A DNA stretch of 64,000 bases from NCBI RefSeq assembly GCF_900184735.1, contig NZ_LT855395.1, positions 186,001 to 250,000 on the forward strand, written 5' to 3'. How positions within the stretch are numbered: the stretch's first letter is position 1; the number at the start of each line of letters is the position of its first letter. Source of the DNA: Paucisalibacillus globulus. Lineage in GTDB: Bacteria; Bacillota; Bacilli; Bacillales; Amphibacillaceae. Positions 33,167 to 45,288 of this stretch are shown here, in pieces. The position numbers were made by a program, and so were the translations under genes. Under the pieces are notes generated by a model that was not told where the DNA came from, ran no database searches, and saw nothing but the letters and a program-made list of their open reading frames with translations.

Positions 33167-33196
33167 TTATTCGATATAAAGCACGCTTTTTCCTTC
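33167..33196 (-). promoter_or_regulatory. Sigma-H promoter of spo0F
   Basis: On the minus strand GAAGGAAAA (33188-33196), a 12-nt spacer and ATCGAATAA (33167-33175) match the sigma-H pattern RNAGGAWWW-N11/12-RNNGAATWW at every fixed position. spo0F is a known sigma-H gene. A TGTCGAT at 33254-33260 is a one-mismatch Spo0A box candidate upstream. Confidence 0.85.
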
Positions 33197-33310
33197 TTTT
33201 TAGCGAACGCTACTTATGGAAATTTATGGTTTAATCAAAATAGCTGTTTCTATATCGACAATTACTAATACCCCATTGTCCTACTTGATAAACGTTAAGT
33301 TGAATATAAC

Positions 33311-33352
33311 AAAAAAATCGCGAATTGTATCACACTTGGATACAATTCGCGA
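33311..33352 (-). terminator. Terminator of pyrG
   Basis: TCGCGAATTGTATC (33318-33331) pairs perfectly with GATACAATTCGCGA (33339-33352), followed on the minus strand by seven T. It lies 33 nt past the pyrG stop. Confidence 0.93.
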
Positions 33353-33384
33353 CTAATGCCCTATGATAATAAATCCAGATTTGG

Positions 33385-35058
<1,674 letters not shown>

Positions 35059-35174
35059 TTAGTTTGTGCTTAATTTCTTTTTAGAATCGTATAAATTAAA
35101 ACTTCACAGTGGTTTTAAAATCTTGTTGGTACTTTCTGGCCTTAGATACAAAGATTTTCACTTCGGCCATACCC

Positions 35175-35292
35175 GTGCCCCGAATACACTTCGCTTTCCG
35201 CGGGCGGCTGGTGAGCCTCCTCAGAGCTATCGCTCTTGCGGGGTCTCACCGATGCCTATCCTCCCGCAGGAGTCTCCGTGTATTCGGGGCAC
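35175..35292. repeat. GC-rich hairpin element, copy B2 (rpoE-pyrG gap)
   Basis: Closing stem GTGCCCCGAATACAC...GTGTATTCGGGGCAC, inner GGTGAGCCTC/GGGTCTCACC stem and CTTTCCGCGGGCGGC...CTCCCGCAGGAG arms. The outer base pairs differ from copies B1 and B4 on both sides at once. It lies about 180 nt upstream of the pyrG start. Confidence 0.88.
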
Positions 35293-35454
35293 TCAGTGCT
35301 AAGAATAAATGATTACTCTTTATTCACGTTAGTCTAGCTATGAATGAAAAAACAACAAATGATTCATTCCAAACCAAAACATTATTACTAACTAGAAAAT
35401 GGATACTTCATTTCTACCGCTAGGGTATTGATTCCCGTTATGGGCTTGTGTAAA

Positions 35455-35492
35455 ACACAAAAAGCGCCCCCCTTTTTAAGGGAAACGCTTTG
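35455..35492 (-). terminator. Terminator of rpoE
   Basis: AAAGCG...CCCTTTTTAAGGG...CGCTTT forms a hairpin followed on the minus strand by TTTTTGTG, about 65 nt past rpoE. Confidence 0.8.
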
Positions 35493-35557
35493 GATAAATA
35501 ATTTTAAAGAGCCCAATACATATTGTACAAACCTGTTGTTTAAAAGTCAAGGTTGTT

Positions 35558-36106
35558 TTATTTTTCGTCTTCGTCTAGGTCTTCGTCTTCTTCAATTTCG
35601 TTAAGGTCTTCTAGTTCATCTTCAACCTCATCGTCGTCATCGTCATCGAATTCATCGAAATCTTCGTCTTCTAGGTCGAAGTCTTCATCGTCTTCGTCTT
35701 CGTCAATGTCGTCGAAATCATCATCATCTAGATCATCATCTAGGTCAAGATCTAAATCATCATCTTCTAAGTCTAGATCGTCATCATCCAGTTTCTTTTT
35801 GGATTTTTTCTTTTTCTTCTTCGGTTCGTTGTGGATATCTTCATCCATTTGTTCGAATGGATACCAGCGTTTCAAGCCCCACATGTTAGCACCAAGTGTA
35901 ATGAATCTTCCATCTACATTTAAATCTGTGTAGAATTGTGCTAGTAGGTCACTTTTTTGTTGTTCAGAATAGCCTTTTAGTTCAGCAATTTTATTATAGA
36001 TATCTCTAAAGTCCATTGCTTTTGTTTCAACTAATAGTATTTCTTTTGCCAATTCTAACATTGACATTCTTTCAATTTCCTCGCGGCTAAGATTATCCAA
36101 GCTCAC
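35558..36106 (-). CDS. rpoE: RNA polymerase delta subunit
   Basis: Firmicute-specific RNA polymerase subunit that aids recycling and promoter selectivity. The folded HARE-HTH domain spans about 1-90 (MSMLELAKEILLVETKAMDFRD, GRFITLGANMWGLKRWYP). A short lysine-rich stretch (95-105) is followed by an extremely acidic, unstructured Asp/Glu tail to residue 182. 182 aa is close to the B. subtilis length. The opposite-strand Ser-rich frame is its shadow. Confidence 0.96.
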   Translation of the reverse strand: MSLDNLSREEIERMSMLELAKEILLVETKAMDFRDIYNKIAELKGYSEQQKSDLLAQFYTDLNVDGRFITLGANMWGLKRWYPFEQMDEDIHNEPKKKKKKSKKKLDDDDLDLEDDDLDLDLDDDLDDDDFDDIDEDEDDEDFDLEDEDFDEFDDDDDDEVEDELEDLNEIEEDEDLDEDEK

Positions 36107-36339
36107 AATACCGCACTCCCTTTTCGTTAATATACAGTTTCTATTAGAAATGAATCCTATAGGGTAGGATAACTCTTGCTAGTATAACTATGTATGTATT
36201 GTTTTTAAAGCTATGATACATTATAAACAAAATATGATGTAATTATCAAATTTATTTTCTTTGTTTTTTAAATGTGTGTAGGATATGACAAATTAAGCTT
36301 AAATTCTACAACTTTTGTATAGTTTTTTCTATCCAGTCC

Positions 36340-36516
36340 GCGGCCCGAATACACTTCGCTTTCCGCGGGCGGCTGGTGAGCCTCGGGCCAACAGGATGTT
36401 GGTCACAAAGGCGTTGCCACAGGACGTGGCGTTCTTAGCCTTTGAACCCCTATTTAGTCTTGTGGGGTCTCACCGATGCCTTTCCTCCCGCAGGAGTCTT
36501 CGTGTATTCGGGCCGC
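36340..36516. repeat. GC-rich hairpin element, copy B3, with an alternative internal module
   Basis: Same closing stem as B1 (GCGGCCCGAATACAC...GTGTATTCGGGCCGC), but the central loop is replaced at about 36380-36462 by a module holding two small hairpins, CAACAGGATGTTG and GCCACAGGACGTGGC, and the partly complementary CAAAGGC/GCCTTTG. It begins about 95 nt past the icmF stop and no other terminator is seen there. Confidence 0.85.
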
Positions 36517-36610
36517 TCACTGCTACAATTATATTTTTTTCCTCTTTAATGGAAATCTAACAGTATAAAATCAAAGATTTAATAAAATTTATAAAACTAC
36601 TCGAACTAAA

Positions 36611-39600
36611 TCACATATTCCTTCTATACTGTCCTCCAACCTCGTATAGGGCGGTTGTGATTTGGCCTAGGCTGGCTACTTTTACGGTTTCCATTAATTC
36701 TTCGAAGACGTTTCCTCCCGATGCTGCTACTTCTTTTAGACGTTTTAGGGCTGGTTCAGCTTGGTCTTGGTGTTTAGCTTGGAATTTCTTTAGTTCTTGG
36801 ATTTGATGTTCTTTTTCTTCGGTTGTTGCCCGCGCTAACTCCATTGAGTCAATTTCCTCTTCTGATGGTGGGTTTGGATTCAGGTATGTGTTTACCCCAA
36901 CAATCGGTAGTTCTCCTGAATGTTTTTTCCCTTCATAATAGAGGGATTCCTCTTGGATTTTACCACGTTGGTATTGACGTTCCATCGCTCCAAGTACACC
37001 ACCACGATCATTGATGCGTTCAAACTCTTGTAGTACCGCTTCTTCTACCAAATCTGTCAGCTCATCGACAATAAACGATCCTTGTAGGGAGTTCTCATTT
37101 TTCGTTAGGCCAAATTCACGATTGATAATCATTTGAATGGCCATTGCACGTCTAACAGATTCTTCTGTTGGTGTCGTAATCGCTTCATCATATGCATTGG
37201 TATGGAGTGAGTTGGTATTATCTTGAATAGCGATTAACGCTTGTAATGTGGTACGAATATCGTTAAAATCAATTTCCTGTGCATGTAAGGAACGACCAGA
37301 AGTTTGAATGTGATACTTCAATTTCTGACTTCGCTCATTGGCACCATATTTATCACGCATCGTTATCGCCCAAATACGACGTGCTACCCGGCCAATAACG
37401 GTATATTCTGGGTCCAGTCCATTGGAGAAGAAGAATGATAAATTCGGTGCAAATTTGTTAATATCCATGCCGCGACTTAGATAATACTCTACATAGGTAA
37501 ATCCATTCGCTAGCGTGAAGGCAAGTTGTGTAATTGGATTTGCTCCAGCTTCTGCAATATGATAGCCAGAAATGGATACCGAATAATAGTTTCGTACGTT
37601 TTTATCAATAAAGTATTCTTGTATATCACCCATCATACGTAGCGCGAATTCTGTAGAGAAAATACAAGTGTTTTGTCCTTGGTCCTCTTTTAGAATATCT
37701 GCTTGAACCGTTCCGCGTACTACGGATAAGGTGTCCGCTTTAATCTTTTCGTATTCTACCTCAAAAGGTTTACGACCATTTTCCTGTTCAAACTTTTCTA
37801 CTTGTTGATCAATTGCCGTATTGAAATACATCGCTAAAATAATTGGAGCTGGTCCGTTAATTGTCATGGAAACAGATGTTAATGGATTGATTAAGTCAAA
37901 GCCTTTGTAAAGCTTTTTCATATCATCAAGGGTACATACATTAACACCACTCTCTCCAACTTTTCCGTATATATCCGGACGGTATGCTGGATCTTCCCCG
38001 TATAATGTCACAGAGTCAAAGGCTGTTGAAAGACGCTTCGCATCATCATTTTTAGACAGATAGTGAAAACGGCGATTGGTCCTTTCTGGTGTTCCTTCTC
38101 CCGCAAATTGACGAGTTGGGTCTTCCCCTTTTCGTTTGAACGGGAAGACGCCAGCAGTAAACGGAAATGCTCCCGGAACGTTTTCCTTTAGCTGCCAAAG
38201 GAGTCTTTCTCCCCAGTCCATGTATTTCGGAAATGCAACTTTAGGAATCTTTAAGCCTGCAAGAGACTCTGATGTTAGTTCCATCTTAATTTCTTTGTCT
38301 CGTACCTGGAATGTCATCGTATCGCCCGAATAGCTTTCTTTGGTCGTATCCCATGATTCTAATAATTTCTTAGCATTTGGATGAAGTTTCGCTTCATAGG
38401 TGGTATAGGTTGACCTCAAGGAGTCTTTCACCATATCATCTTCAACCAGTTCAAGTGCACCTTGTAATTGATACATTTTTCTAGCAATAACACTTTGTTC
38501 TGTTGCAGTTTTATGATAGTTTCGGACATGGCTAGCGATTTCACGTAGATAGTGACGGCGTTCGTTTGTGATGATTAGGTTTTGTTTTTCTGAGATGGTA
38601 AAACGGTCAAATTCAACCTTTTCATCCCAGCCATACTTCTCATTTAGTTTATCAACTATTGCAGCAAATAAGGCATTCGTTCCTGTATCATTAAATTGAC
38701 TTGCAATGGTTCCAAACACAGGGAATGTCTTCTTATCTTGGTGGAACAGCATATGGCTGCGCTCGTATTGTTTTCTAACTTGGTTCAAGGCATCCTCTGA
38801 GCCTTTTTGTTCGAACTTATTGATGACAATAAAGTCAGCAAAATCAATCATATCTATCTTCTCAAGCTGTGTCGGCGCACCGAATTCAGATGTCATTACA
38901 TACATAGAAAGGTCGGTGATGTCCGTTATCGCCGCATCCCCTTGGCCGATTCCACTCGTTTCCACCACAATAAAATCAAACCCGGAAGCACGAACCACTT
39001 GAATAACATCATTAATCGCTTTCGATAACTCACTTCTTGAATCTCTTGTTGCAAGTGAGCGCATGTAGACACGATTAGTAAAAATGGCATTCATCCGGAT
39101 TCTATCACCAAGAAGTGCCCCACCTGTCTTCCGCTTCGTAGGATCAATGGAGATGATGGCTACTTTTTTATCTTGTACTTCATTCATGAAACGACGAATT
39201 AGTTCATCAGTTAAGGAACTTTTTCCTGCCCCACCAGTACCGGTGATTCCAAGTACCGGAATTTCGGCATCCGCAATTTTGCTAACTGCTTCTAATACCT
39301 TCTGTTTCTCTTCTTCCTGAATCTCTTCATTCTCCACATAGGTAATCATTCTAGCAATTGCCTGGCGATCTCCACTTTGCAGCTTTTCCAATTGTATTTC
39401 CAAATCAAATGGTGGTAGAAAATCGCATTCTTCTAACATGAAATTGATCATACCTTGGAGGCCATGTTCACGACCATCATCTGGTGAAAAAATACGGGTT
39501 ACACCATATTGGTGCAGTTCTTTAATTTCGCGTGGGATGATAACACCGCCACCGCCTCCAAATACTTTGATATGGTCAGCGTTTAATTCTTTTAAGAGGT

Positions 39601-39856
39601 CTATCATGTATTTAAAATACTCCACATGTCCACCTTGGTAAGATGAGATGGCTATTCCTTGTACATCCTCTTGTATCGCGGCATGGACTACTTCTTCAAC
39701 AGAGCGATTGTGGCCTAGGTGGATTACTTCTGCTCCGCTTGCTTGTAGGATTCGGCGCATGATGTTGATGGAAGCGTCATGGCCATCAAAAAGACTTGAT
39801 GCGGTAACAAAGCGAACTGGGTGCTTTGTTTTGTATGGTGTGACTTGTTGTACCAT
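36611..39856 (-). CDS. icmF: Fused isobutyryl-CoA mutase IcmF
   Basis: Adenosylcobalamin enzyme interconverting isobutyryl-CoA and butyryl-CoA. 1081 aa in the IcmF order: B12-binding domain (about 12-145) with cobalt-ligand motif SLFDGHDAS (H26); MeaB-like GTPase chaperone (about 200-420) with P-loop GTGGAGKS (206-213) and [12 protein letters not shown]; substrate-binding mutase barrel (about 540-1081) with [24 protein letters not shown]... region and [23 protein letters not shown] start behind GGAGG. It sits at the end of the acyl-CoA cluster and would feed branched-chain-derived acyl groups into beta-oxidation. Confidence 0.95.
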   Translation of the reverse strand: MVQQVTPYKTKHPVRFVTASSLFDGHDASINIMRRILQASGAEVIHLGHNRSVEEVVHAAIQEDVQGIAISSYQGGHVEYFKYMIDLLKELNADHIKVFGGGGGVIIPREIKELHQYGVTRIFSPDDGREHGLQGMINFMLEECDFLPPFDLEIQLEKLQSGDRQAIARMITYVENEEIQEEEKQKVLEAVSKIADAEIPVLGITGTGGAGKSSLTDELIRRFMNEVQDKKVAIISIDPTKRKTGGALLGDRIRMNAIFTNRVYMRSLATRDSRSELSKAINDVIQVVRASGFDFIVVETSGIGQGDAAITDITDLSMYVMTSEFGAPTQLEKIDMIDFADFIVINKFEQKGSEDALNQVRKQYERSHMLFHQDKKTFPVFGTIASQFNDTGTNALFAAIVDKLNEKYGWDEKVEFDRFTISEKQNLIITNERRHYLREIASHVRNYHKTATEQSVIARKMYQLQGALELVEDDMVKDSLRSTYTTYEAKLHPNAKKLLESWDTTKESYSGDTMTFQVRDKEIKMELTSESLAGLKIPKVAFPKYMDWGERLLWQLKENVPGAFPFTAGVFPFKRKGEDPTRQFAGEGTPERTNRRFHYLSKNDDAKRLSTAFDSVTLYGEDPAYRPDIYGKVGESGVNVCTLDDMKKLYKGFDLINPLTSVSMTINGPAPIILAMYFNTAIDQQVEKFEQENGRKPFEVEYEKIKADTLSVVRGTVQADILKEDQGQNTCIFSTEFALRMMGDIQEYFIDKNVRNYYSVSISGYHIAEAGANPITQLAFTLANGFTYVEYYLSRGMDINKFAPNLSFFFSNGLDPEYTVIGRVARRIWAITMRDKYGANERSQKLKYHIQTSGRSLHAQEIDFNDIRTTLQALIAIQDNTNSLHTNAYDEAITTPTEESVRRAMAIQMIINREFGLTKNENSLQGSFIVDELTDLVEEAVLQEFERINDRGGVLGAMERQYQRGKIQEESLYYEGKKHSGELPIVGVNTYLNPNPPSEEEIDSMELARATTEEKEHQIQELKKFQAKHQDQAEPALKRLKEVAASGGNVFEELMETVKVASLGQITTALYEVGGQYRRNM

Positions 39857-39913
39857 TTTTTAAAACCTCCAATTTTTTTATCTATTGCATAAACTAGCTG
39901 TTTAATCTTGCCC

Positions 39914-40029
39914 GCAGCCCGTATACACTCCGCTTTCCGTGGGCGGCTGATGAGCCTCCTCGCGCTATCGCACTGCGGGGTCTCACCGATGCCTTTCCTC
40001 CCACAGGAGTCTCCGTGTATACGGGCTGC
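39914..40029. repeat. GC-rich hairpin element, copy B4 (tetR-icmF gap)
   Basis: Closing stem GCAGCCCGTATACAC...GTGTATACGGGCTGC. Compared with B1, one inner A-T pair has become T-A and one outer pair has changed on both strands, so pairing is kept. The GTGGGCGG...CCCACAGGAG arm pair also varies in a matched way. It starts 60 nt past the tetR stop. Confidence 0.88.
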
Positions 40030-40088
40030 TCAGAGGATAAAACTAGTTAAATCCCTTTAAAATAGGCCAATTAATAAAAAGCAGCAAT

Positions 40089-40712
40089 TTATTTTAAGTA
40101 ACTTATTCCTAATGCCGAGAAGGCGAATTGTAGTTGTTTTTGGATGTATTGTTCTAGGGTGAATTCTTTTTGTAGCATCCATCTTCGGAATCCCCACATA
40201 TGCCCTTGGATCATGATGTTGTTGGCTAGTAGTGTGATGTCTTGTTTGGGTAAGGCATTTGGGAGTGAGGCTGTGATTGCTTTTTCTAGCATGGTTGCCA
40301 TTTCTCTTTCTTTTTGGAGAATGGCGCTTCTTGTTTCTTTACTTAGGGATTTGACTTCTTGATACAGGATTAAAATCTCTTCCTGCATTTCATCCATGAG
40401 ATGGAAAAAGGATGTAATCACATTGCCTAAGTTTTCTGTTGATGCTTGATTTCGCTCCACTACTACCTCAAGACGCTTCTTCACTTCTCCATGGATAGAA
40501 TCACAAACTAGGTATAATACATCTTCTTTGGTACGGATATATTCATAAAGGGTGCCAATGCTGAATCCTGATTCCTTGGCAATTTCCCTTGTTGTTGTTC
40601 GATGAAATCCTTTTTCTTTAAACAATGTTAAGGCGCCTTTAATCATTTGATCTCGCCTTTTCCTTATTAACTCTTCATCTTTTACAGAAGATAGAACTTT
40701 ATTGTCCTTCAT
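40089..40712 (-). CDS. TetR/AcrR family transcriptional regulator of acyl-CoA metabolism
   Basis: A 207-aa regulator. The N-terminal helix-turn-helix is at about 25-70 (GALTLFKEKGFHRTTTREIAKESGFSIGTLYEYIRTKEDVLYLV). The C-terminal half is a helical ligand domain that in this context probably binds an acyl-CoA. The ATG at 40712 has GGGAG 8 nt before it and lies 5 nt after the meaB stop; the longer frame upstream runs through meaB. FadR of Bacillus is the closest functional model. Likely targets are the palindromes at 46534 and 48850. Confidence 0.88.
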   Translation of the reverse strand: MKDNKVLSSVKDEELIRKRRDQMIKGALTLFKEKGFHRTTTREIAKESGFSIGTLYEYIRTKEDVLYLVCDSIHGEVKKRLEVVVERNQASTENLGNVITSFFHLMDEMQEEILILYQEVKSLSKETRSAILQKEREMATMLEKAITASLPNALPKQDITLLANNIMIQGHMWGFRRWMLQKEFTLEQYIQKQLQFAFSALGISYLK

Positions 40713-40716
40713 CCTT

Positions 40717-41649
40717 CTATCTCCCTTCCCTTTTCCATTTCTCATACCAATCACTTGCTTGTTTATATGGATCTACGTTTTCTTGGTCAAAAGCTAAATC
40801 CGGTTGATTCTGAATGAACTGATGGACATCACGCCATATCTCTTCACGGATCAATTCCAACACTTCTAGTTTATCTTGCTTATGGCGCCGCTTTTTTCCT
40901 TCTGTCGTACTATACAAGAACTGATGGTGTTCGTTGATTTTCTGCCAGAGTTCATCAATTCCTTTATTTTCCGTTGTGATAGTTTTCACGATGGCTGTTT
41001 CATGTTGGTCGGTACTGGTTATATGCACGAGTTCTCTCAGCATCGCTCTTAACTTCCCAACACCATGTAAATCAGCTTTATTGATAACGTATAAATCTGC
41101 AATCTCCATGATTCCAGCTTTAAATATTTGCAGTACATCACCACTATTCGGAGTTAGTACGACTGCTGTGGTGTCCACGATTTTCATGATATCTAGTTCT
41201 GATTGTCCGACTCCGACAGTTTCAACTATAATGACGTCAAAGCCATAGGCATCACAAATCCGAACTGCGTCTTTCGTTGCTCGTGCTAAGCCCCCTAGAC
41301 TTCCCCGGGTTGCCATACTACGAATATAAACACCGTCATCCGTGAAATGCTCATTCATTCGAACACGGTCACCAAGAAGTGCTCCACCACTAAATGGACT
41401 AGTAGGGTCAACGGCAATCACCGCTACCGTCTTCCCCTCTGTCCGGATATGGGATATCAACCGGTTTACAAGCGAACTCTTACCGGCACCAGGGGAACCA
41501 GTTAGTCCAATAAACATGCCATTCTTTCGAATAGAATAAGCATCCTGCATGATTTGTAATTTATCTTCATGGTCATTTTCTACAAGCGTAATTGCCCTCG
41601 CTAAGGCACGTACATCCTTATTGGCAATTCGCTCCACTAACTGGTGCAT
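40717..41649 (-). CDS. meaB: MeaB/ArgK-type GTPase, B12 enzyme chaperone
   Basis: G3E-family P-loop GTPase that loads and protects the adenosylcobalamin cofactor of acyl-CoA mutases. P-loop GSPGAGKS at 51-58, the [21 protein letters not shown] switch region, FDVIIVETVGVGQSE, and the NKAD base-specificity motif (VINKADLHG) are all present. 310 aa. ATG start. This second, stand-alone chaperone is notable because IcmF has its own GTPase domain; it may serve a separate methylmalonyl-CoA mutase encoded elsewhere. Confidence 0.95.
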   Translation of the reverse strand: MHQLVERIANKDVRALARAITLVENDHEDKLQIMQDAYSIRKNGMFIGLTGSPGAGKSSLVNRLISHIRTEGKTVAVIAVDPTSPFSGGALLGDRVRMNEHFTDDGVYIRSMATRGSLGGLARATKDAVRICDAYGFDVIIVETVGVGQSELDIMKIVDTTAVVLTPNSGDVLQIFKAGIMEIADLYVINKADLHGVGKLRAMLRELVHITSTDQHETAIVKTITTENKGIDELWQKINEHHQFLYSTTEGKKRRHKQDKLEVLELIREEIWRDVHQFIQNQPDLAFDQENVDPYKQASDWYEKWKREGR

Positions 41650-41666
41650 CCCTTTTGACTCCCTTT

Positions 41667-42806
41667 CTATTTCGTTACCATTCTACCGATAACCAAACGT
41701 TGTACTTCTTGTGTTCCTTCATAGATTTGTGTAATTTTTGCATCACGCATATAACGCTCTACCGGGTAATCCTTTGTATATCCATATCCACCGAAAATCT
41801 GAACCGCTTCAACAGTAGATTTCATAGCAACATCACCAGCGAATAGCTTCGACATAGCAGATGCCTTCCCATATGGAAGTCCTTCTGATTCTAGCCATGC
41901 AGCTTGATAGGTTAATAGACGTGCTGCTTCAATTTCTGTTGCCATATCGGCTAATTTAAATGATATCCCTTGGTTATGTGCTATCGGCTTTCCGAACTGC
42001 TCACGCTCCCGTGCATAGTTGGTTGCCGCATCTAGTGCACCTTGTGCAATACCAACTGCTTGTGCTGCAATCCCATTTCGACCACCATCTAGTGTCGTCA
42101 TGGCAACTTTGAATCCTTCTCCTTCAGCACCTAAAAGATTTTCCTTTGGCACACGGCAATTTTCAAAAATAAGTTCTGTCGTTGGAGAGGAACGAATTCC
42201 TAACTTCTTCTCTTTCTTACCGAATGTGAATCCCTCTGTTCCTTTTTCTACGATAAATGCACTTATTCCTTTATGACGTGCATCCACATCTGTTTTGGCG
42301 AATACCACATAAATATCGGCAACACCACCATTGGTAATCCAAACTTTACTACCATTTAGGACATAGTGATCACCATCTAATTTAGCTGTTGTTTTCATCG
42401 AAGCAACATCACTTCCAGCACCTGGTTCTGATAATGCATACGCCCCTAATGCTTCCCCTGTTGCTAGACGTGTTAAGAAGTTCTTCTTCTGTTCTTCATT
42501 TCCATATTTATAAATTGGCCAGCTAGCTAAGGAAAGGTGCGCAGATAGCGTTACCCCTGTCGAAGCACACACACGAGATAATTCTTCTACTGCGATCACA
42601 TAACTTACATAATCCGCACCAATTCCACCATATTCTTCTGGCCAAGGAATCCCGGTTAAACCTAATTCTGCCATCTTGTCGAAAATCTCACGGTCAAAGC
42701 GTTCTTCCTCATCACGCTCTGCAGCTGTTGGTTCTACTTCTTTTCTGGCAAAATCCTGTACCATTTTACGTAGCATTTCTTGTTCTTCTGTTAATTGAAA
42801 GTTCAT
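41667..42806 (-). CDS. Acyl-CoA dehydrogenase (first of pair)
   Basis: FAD flavoenzyme of the short/branched-chain acyl-CoA dehydrogenase group (379 aa). It oxidises acyl-CoA to trans-2-enoyl-CoA and passes electrons to ETF. FAD-binding motifs [15 protein letters not shown] and WITNGG, and the C-terminal catalytic-Glu motif [15 protein letters not shown] are present. ATG start with GGAGGCC. 12 nt downstream of the paralogous gene, so co-transcribed. Confidence 0.95.
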   Translation of the reverse strand: MNFQLTEEQEMLRKMVQDFARKEVEPTAAERDEEERFDREIFDKMAELGLTGIPWPEEYGGIGADYVSYVIAVEELSRVCASTGVTLSAHLSLASWPIYKYGNEEQKKNFLTRLATGEALGAYALSEPGAGSDVASMKTTAKLDGDHYVLNGSKVWITNGGVADIYVVFAKTDVDARHKGISAFIVEKGTEGFTFGKKEKKLGIRSSPTTELIFENCRVPKENLLGAEGEGFKVAMTTLDGGRNGIAAQAVGIAQGALDAATNYAREREQFGKPIAHNQGISFKLADMATEIEAARLLTYQAAWLESEGLPYGKASAMSKLFAGDVAMKSTVEAVQIFGGYGYTKDYPVERYMRDAKITQIYEGTQEVQRLVIGRMVTK

Positions 42807-42818
42807 GTTCCAGGCCTC

Positions 42819-43949
42819 CTAGTTTCTAATTAAGTTATTGGAAATAACAATATGTTGTATTTCATTTGTTCCTTCATAAATTTGCGTGATTTTCGCGTCC
42901 CGGAATAACCGTTCCACAGGATACTCCTCTGTGTAACCATATCCACCAAAAATCTGTACTGCTTCTATCGCCACTTTCATGGCTGTGTTGGAAGCATACA
43001 TTTTTGCCATGGATGCTTCTTTAACACATGGAAGGTCTTGCTCAATAAGAGATGCTGCTTGGTAGACTAATAGCTTAGCCGCTTCGACCTGTGTAGCCAT
43101 ATCTGCAAGTTTGAAAGATATACCTTGGTTGTGGGCGATTGGCTTTCCAAACTGTTCCCGTTCACGCGCATATTTTGTCGCATGCTCTAGTGCTGCCTCT
43201 GCTATCCCAAGTGCTTGTGCCGCTATCCCTACTCTTCCTTTATTCAAGTTTGCCATGGCAATTTTAAAACCATCTCCAACATTGCCAAGAAGTTGTTCTT
43301 TCGGCACTCGGCAGTTTTCAAAGGTTAACTGGACAGTATTTGATCCATGTAAGCCCATTTTCTTTTCTTGCTTCCCGATGATAAATCCTTCTGTATCTTT
43401 TTCCACGATAAAAGCAGAAATCTCGTCTGGTGAAGTTCTAGCGAATGTAATATAGACATCCGCTGCCCCGCCGTTTGTGATAAACACTTTCGAGCCATTC
43501 AAGATATAGTAATCCCCATCAAGCTTAGCGGTTGTCTTTAGATTTTTCGCATCAGATCCTGCTTGTGGCTCGGTTAATGCAAATGCACCAAGGTATTCAC
43601 CTGTTGCAAGCTTTGGCACATATTTCTCTTTTTGTTCCTCAGTACCGAAAAATAAAATCGGGTTTGTACCGACAGATGTATGAACGGATAAAATAACCCC
43701 TAGTGTTGCACTTACTTTTGCTAGTTCATGTATCGCGATAATATAGGATGTGTAGTCCATTCCTGCCCCTTGGTACTTTTCAGGAATTGGAATCCCCATG
43801 ATTCCAAGCTCACCCATTTTCTTAATCAGCTCTACCGGAAATCGTTCTTCTTGTTCCATTCTTTCTATTTCTGGAAGTACTTCTTTCTGGGCAAAGTCTT
43901 GAACCATCTTACGCATCATCTGTTGTTCATCGGTAAAATGAAAATGCAT
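42819..43949 (-). CDS. Acyl-CoA dehydrogenase (second of pair)
   Basis: Paralog of the adjacent dehydrogenase (376 aa), with [44 protein letters not shown] and catalytic-Glu motif [14 protein letters not shown]. Different residues around the substrate pocket suggest another chain length or branching preference (inference). ATG start behind AAAGGGGG. Electrons would reach the quinone pool through ETF and FadF. Confidence 0.95.
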   Translation of the reverse strand: MHFHFTDEQQMMRKMVQDFAQKEVLPEIERMEQEERFPVELIKKMGELGIMGIPIPEKYQGAGMDYTSYIIAIHELAKVSATLGVILSVHTSVGTNPILFFGTEEQKEKYVPKLATGEYLGAFALTEPQAGSDAKNLKTTAKLDGDYYILNGSKVFITNGGAADVYITFARTSPDEISAFIVEKDTEGFIIGKQEKKMGLHGSNTVQLTFENCRVPKEQLLGNVGDGFKIAMANLNKGRVGIAAQALGIAEAALEHATKYAREREQFGKPIAHNQGISFKLADMATQVEAAKLLVYQAASLIEQDLPCVKEASMAKMYASNTAMKVAIEAVQIFGGYGYTEEYPVERLFRDAKITQIYEGTNEIQHIVISNNLIRN

Positions 43950-43991
43950 GGTTCTCGCCCCCTTTCTAAAGATGTAAAAAGCTATGTAAAC

Positions 43992-44837
43992 CTAATTGTA
44001 CTGATAAAATCCACGTCCTGATTTCTTCCCTAACCATCCAGCCTTCACATATTTCCTTAATAATGGACAAGGGCGGTACTTACTATCACCAAATCCTTCA
44101 TGTAACACTTCCATGATATATAGACAAGTATCCAGACCAATAAAATCGGCTAATTGTAAAGGTCCCATTGGATGATTCATCCCTAGCTTCATTACCGTAT
44201 CAATATCCTCCACTGAGGCTACACCTTCATATAATGTGTAAATCGCTTCATTAATCATAGGCATGAGAATACGATTAGATACAAAGCCTGGAAAATCATT
44301 CACTTCAACAGGTGTCTTGCTTAGTTTATGTGTCATATCTTCAATCGCTTGATACGTTTCATCGCTAGTTTGTAGACCGCGAATAATCTCAACAAGCTTC
44401 ATCACCGGCACCGGATTCATAAAATGCATCCCAATAACTTGTTCCGGTCTGTTGGTAGCGCTTGCAATTTCTGTAATAGGAAGTGATGATGTATTCGATG
44501 CAAGAATCGCATGTGCTGGTGCAATATCATCTAGTTGTTTAAAAACACTTGTTTTCACATCCATGTTTTCAATAACCGCTTCGATAACAAGATCACAGTT
44601 TTTCGCATCTTCTAAACTTGTGGATGGAGTTAATCTAGTTAATGTATCTGTTTTCTCTGTATCCGAGATACGACCTTTATCGACCGCACGAGTTAAAAGT
44701 TTCTCAATATTGTTCATGCCCTTTTCTAACGCTGCTTCATTCATATCATTTAAATAAACATCGAATCCAGATTGTGCACAGACCTGGGCAATTCCAGCTC
44801 CCATTTGTCCAGCACCAATTACCATTACTGTTTTCAT
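43992..44837 (-). CDS. 3-hydroxybutyryl-CoA dehydrogenase (MmgB-like)
   Basis: NAD-dependent oxidation of 3-hydroxyacyl-CoA. Rossmann motif GAGQMG at residues 8-13, then catalytic SNTSSLPIT and [15 protein letters not shown] (His and Asn dyad region) and [19 protein letters not shown]. The frame is open upstream through repeat array 4, giving a false 390-aa version. The ATG at 44837 ([10 protein letters not shown], 281 aa) has AGGAGGTG 6 nt before it and is the real start. Confidence 0.96.
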   Translation of the reverse strand: MKTVMVIGAGQMGAGIAQVCAQSGFDVYLNDMNEAALEKGMNNIEKLLTRAVDKGRISDTEKTDTLTRLTPSTSLEDAKNCDLVIEAVIENMDVKTSVFKQLDDIAPAHAILASNTSSLPITEIASATNRPEQVIGMHFMNPVPVMKLVEIIRGLQTSDETYQAIEDMTHKLSKTPVEVNDFPGFVSNRILMPMINEAIYTLYEGVASVEDIDTVMKLGMNHPMGPLQLADFIGLDTCLYIMEVLHEGFGDSKYRPCPLLRKYVKAGWLGKKSGRGFYQYN

Positions 44838-44877
44838 GTGATGCACCTCCTGTTTTTTTGTGGAATGAGGCAGTGGG

Positions 44878-45253
44878 CTTGTGACCTTGTGGCCGGAGCT
44901 TATGACTGGTTGCCTCGAGCTTGTGACCTTCTGGCCGGAGCTTGCGACCTCTTGCCACGAACTTGTGACCTTCTGCGCGAAGCTTGTGACCTCTTGGCCG
45001 GAACTTGTGACCTTCTGCGCGAAGCTTGTGACCGCTCGGCCGGAGCTTGTGACCAACTGCCACGCGCTTGTGACCAACTGCCACGTGCTTGTGACCTTTT
45101 GGCCGGAACTTGTGACCTTCTGCGCGAAGCTTGTGACCATCCCCTCTGAACATGTGCCCTGCAACCTGGACCTTATGACCGTTAGCCCGAACCATGGGAC
45201 CTCTCTACCGAATCATCTGCCCGTCTCAACGCAACATATGCCCAACACCCAAA
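44878..45253 (+). repeat. 21-bp periodic repeat array 4 (thl-hbd intergenic)
   Basis: Eighteen units of 21 bp lie between the thiolase stop (45289) and the ribosome site of the 3-hydroxyacyl-CoA dehydrogenase gene. Core CTTGTGACC on the plus strand is nearly invariant in the centre, with CATGTGCCC-type variants at the right end. Linkers are GC-rich, for example TTCTGCGCGAAG and TCTTGGCCGGAA. No terminator separates thiolase from the array, so it may be transcribed within the operon. Confidence 0.92.
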
Positions 45254-45288
45254 CTATTCCTCATCCCAAACCAAATCCTATTAATCTA

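Noticed and set aside
35553-35933. Plus-strand serine-rich protein
   Set aside because: It is the antisense shadow of the Asp/Glu-rich tail of rpoE.
43992-45164. 390-residue version of the 3-hydroxyacyl-CoA dehydrogenase
   Set aside because: The first 109 residues translate repeat array 4; the ATG at 44837 has an AGGAGGTG site and begins the Rossmann fold.
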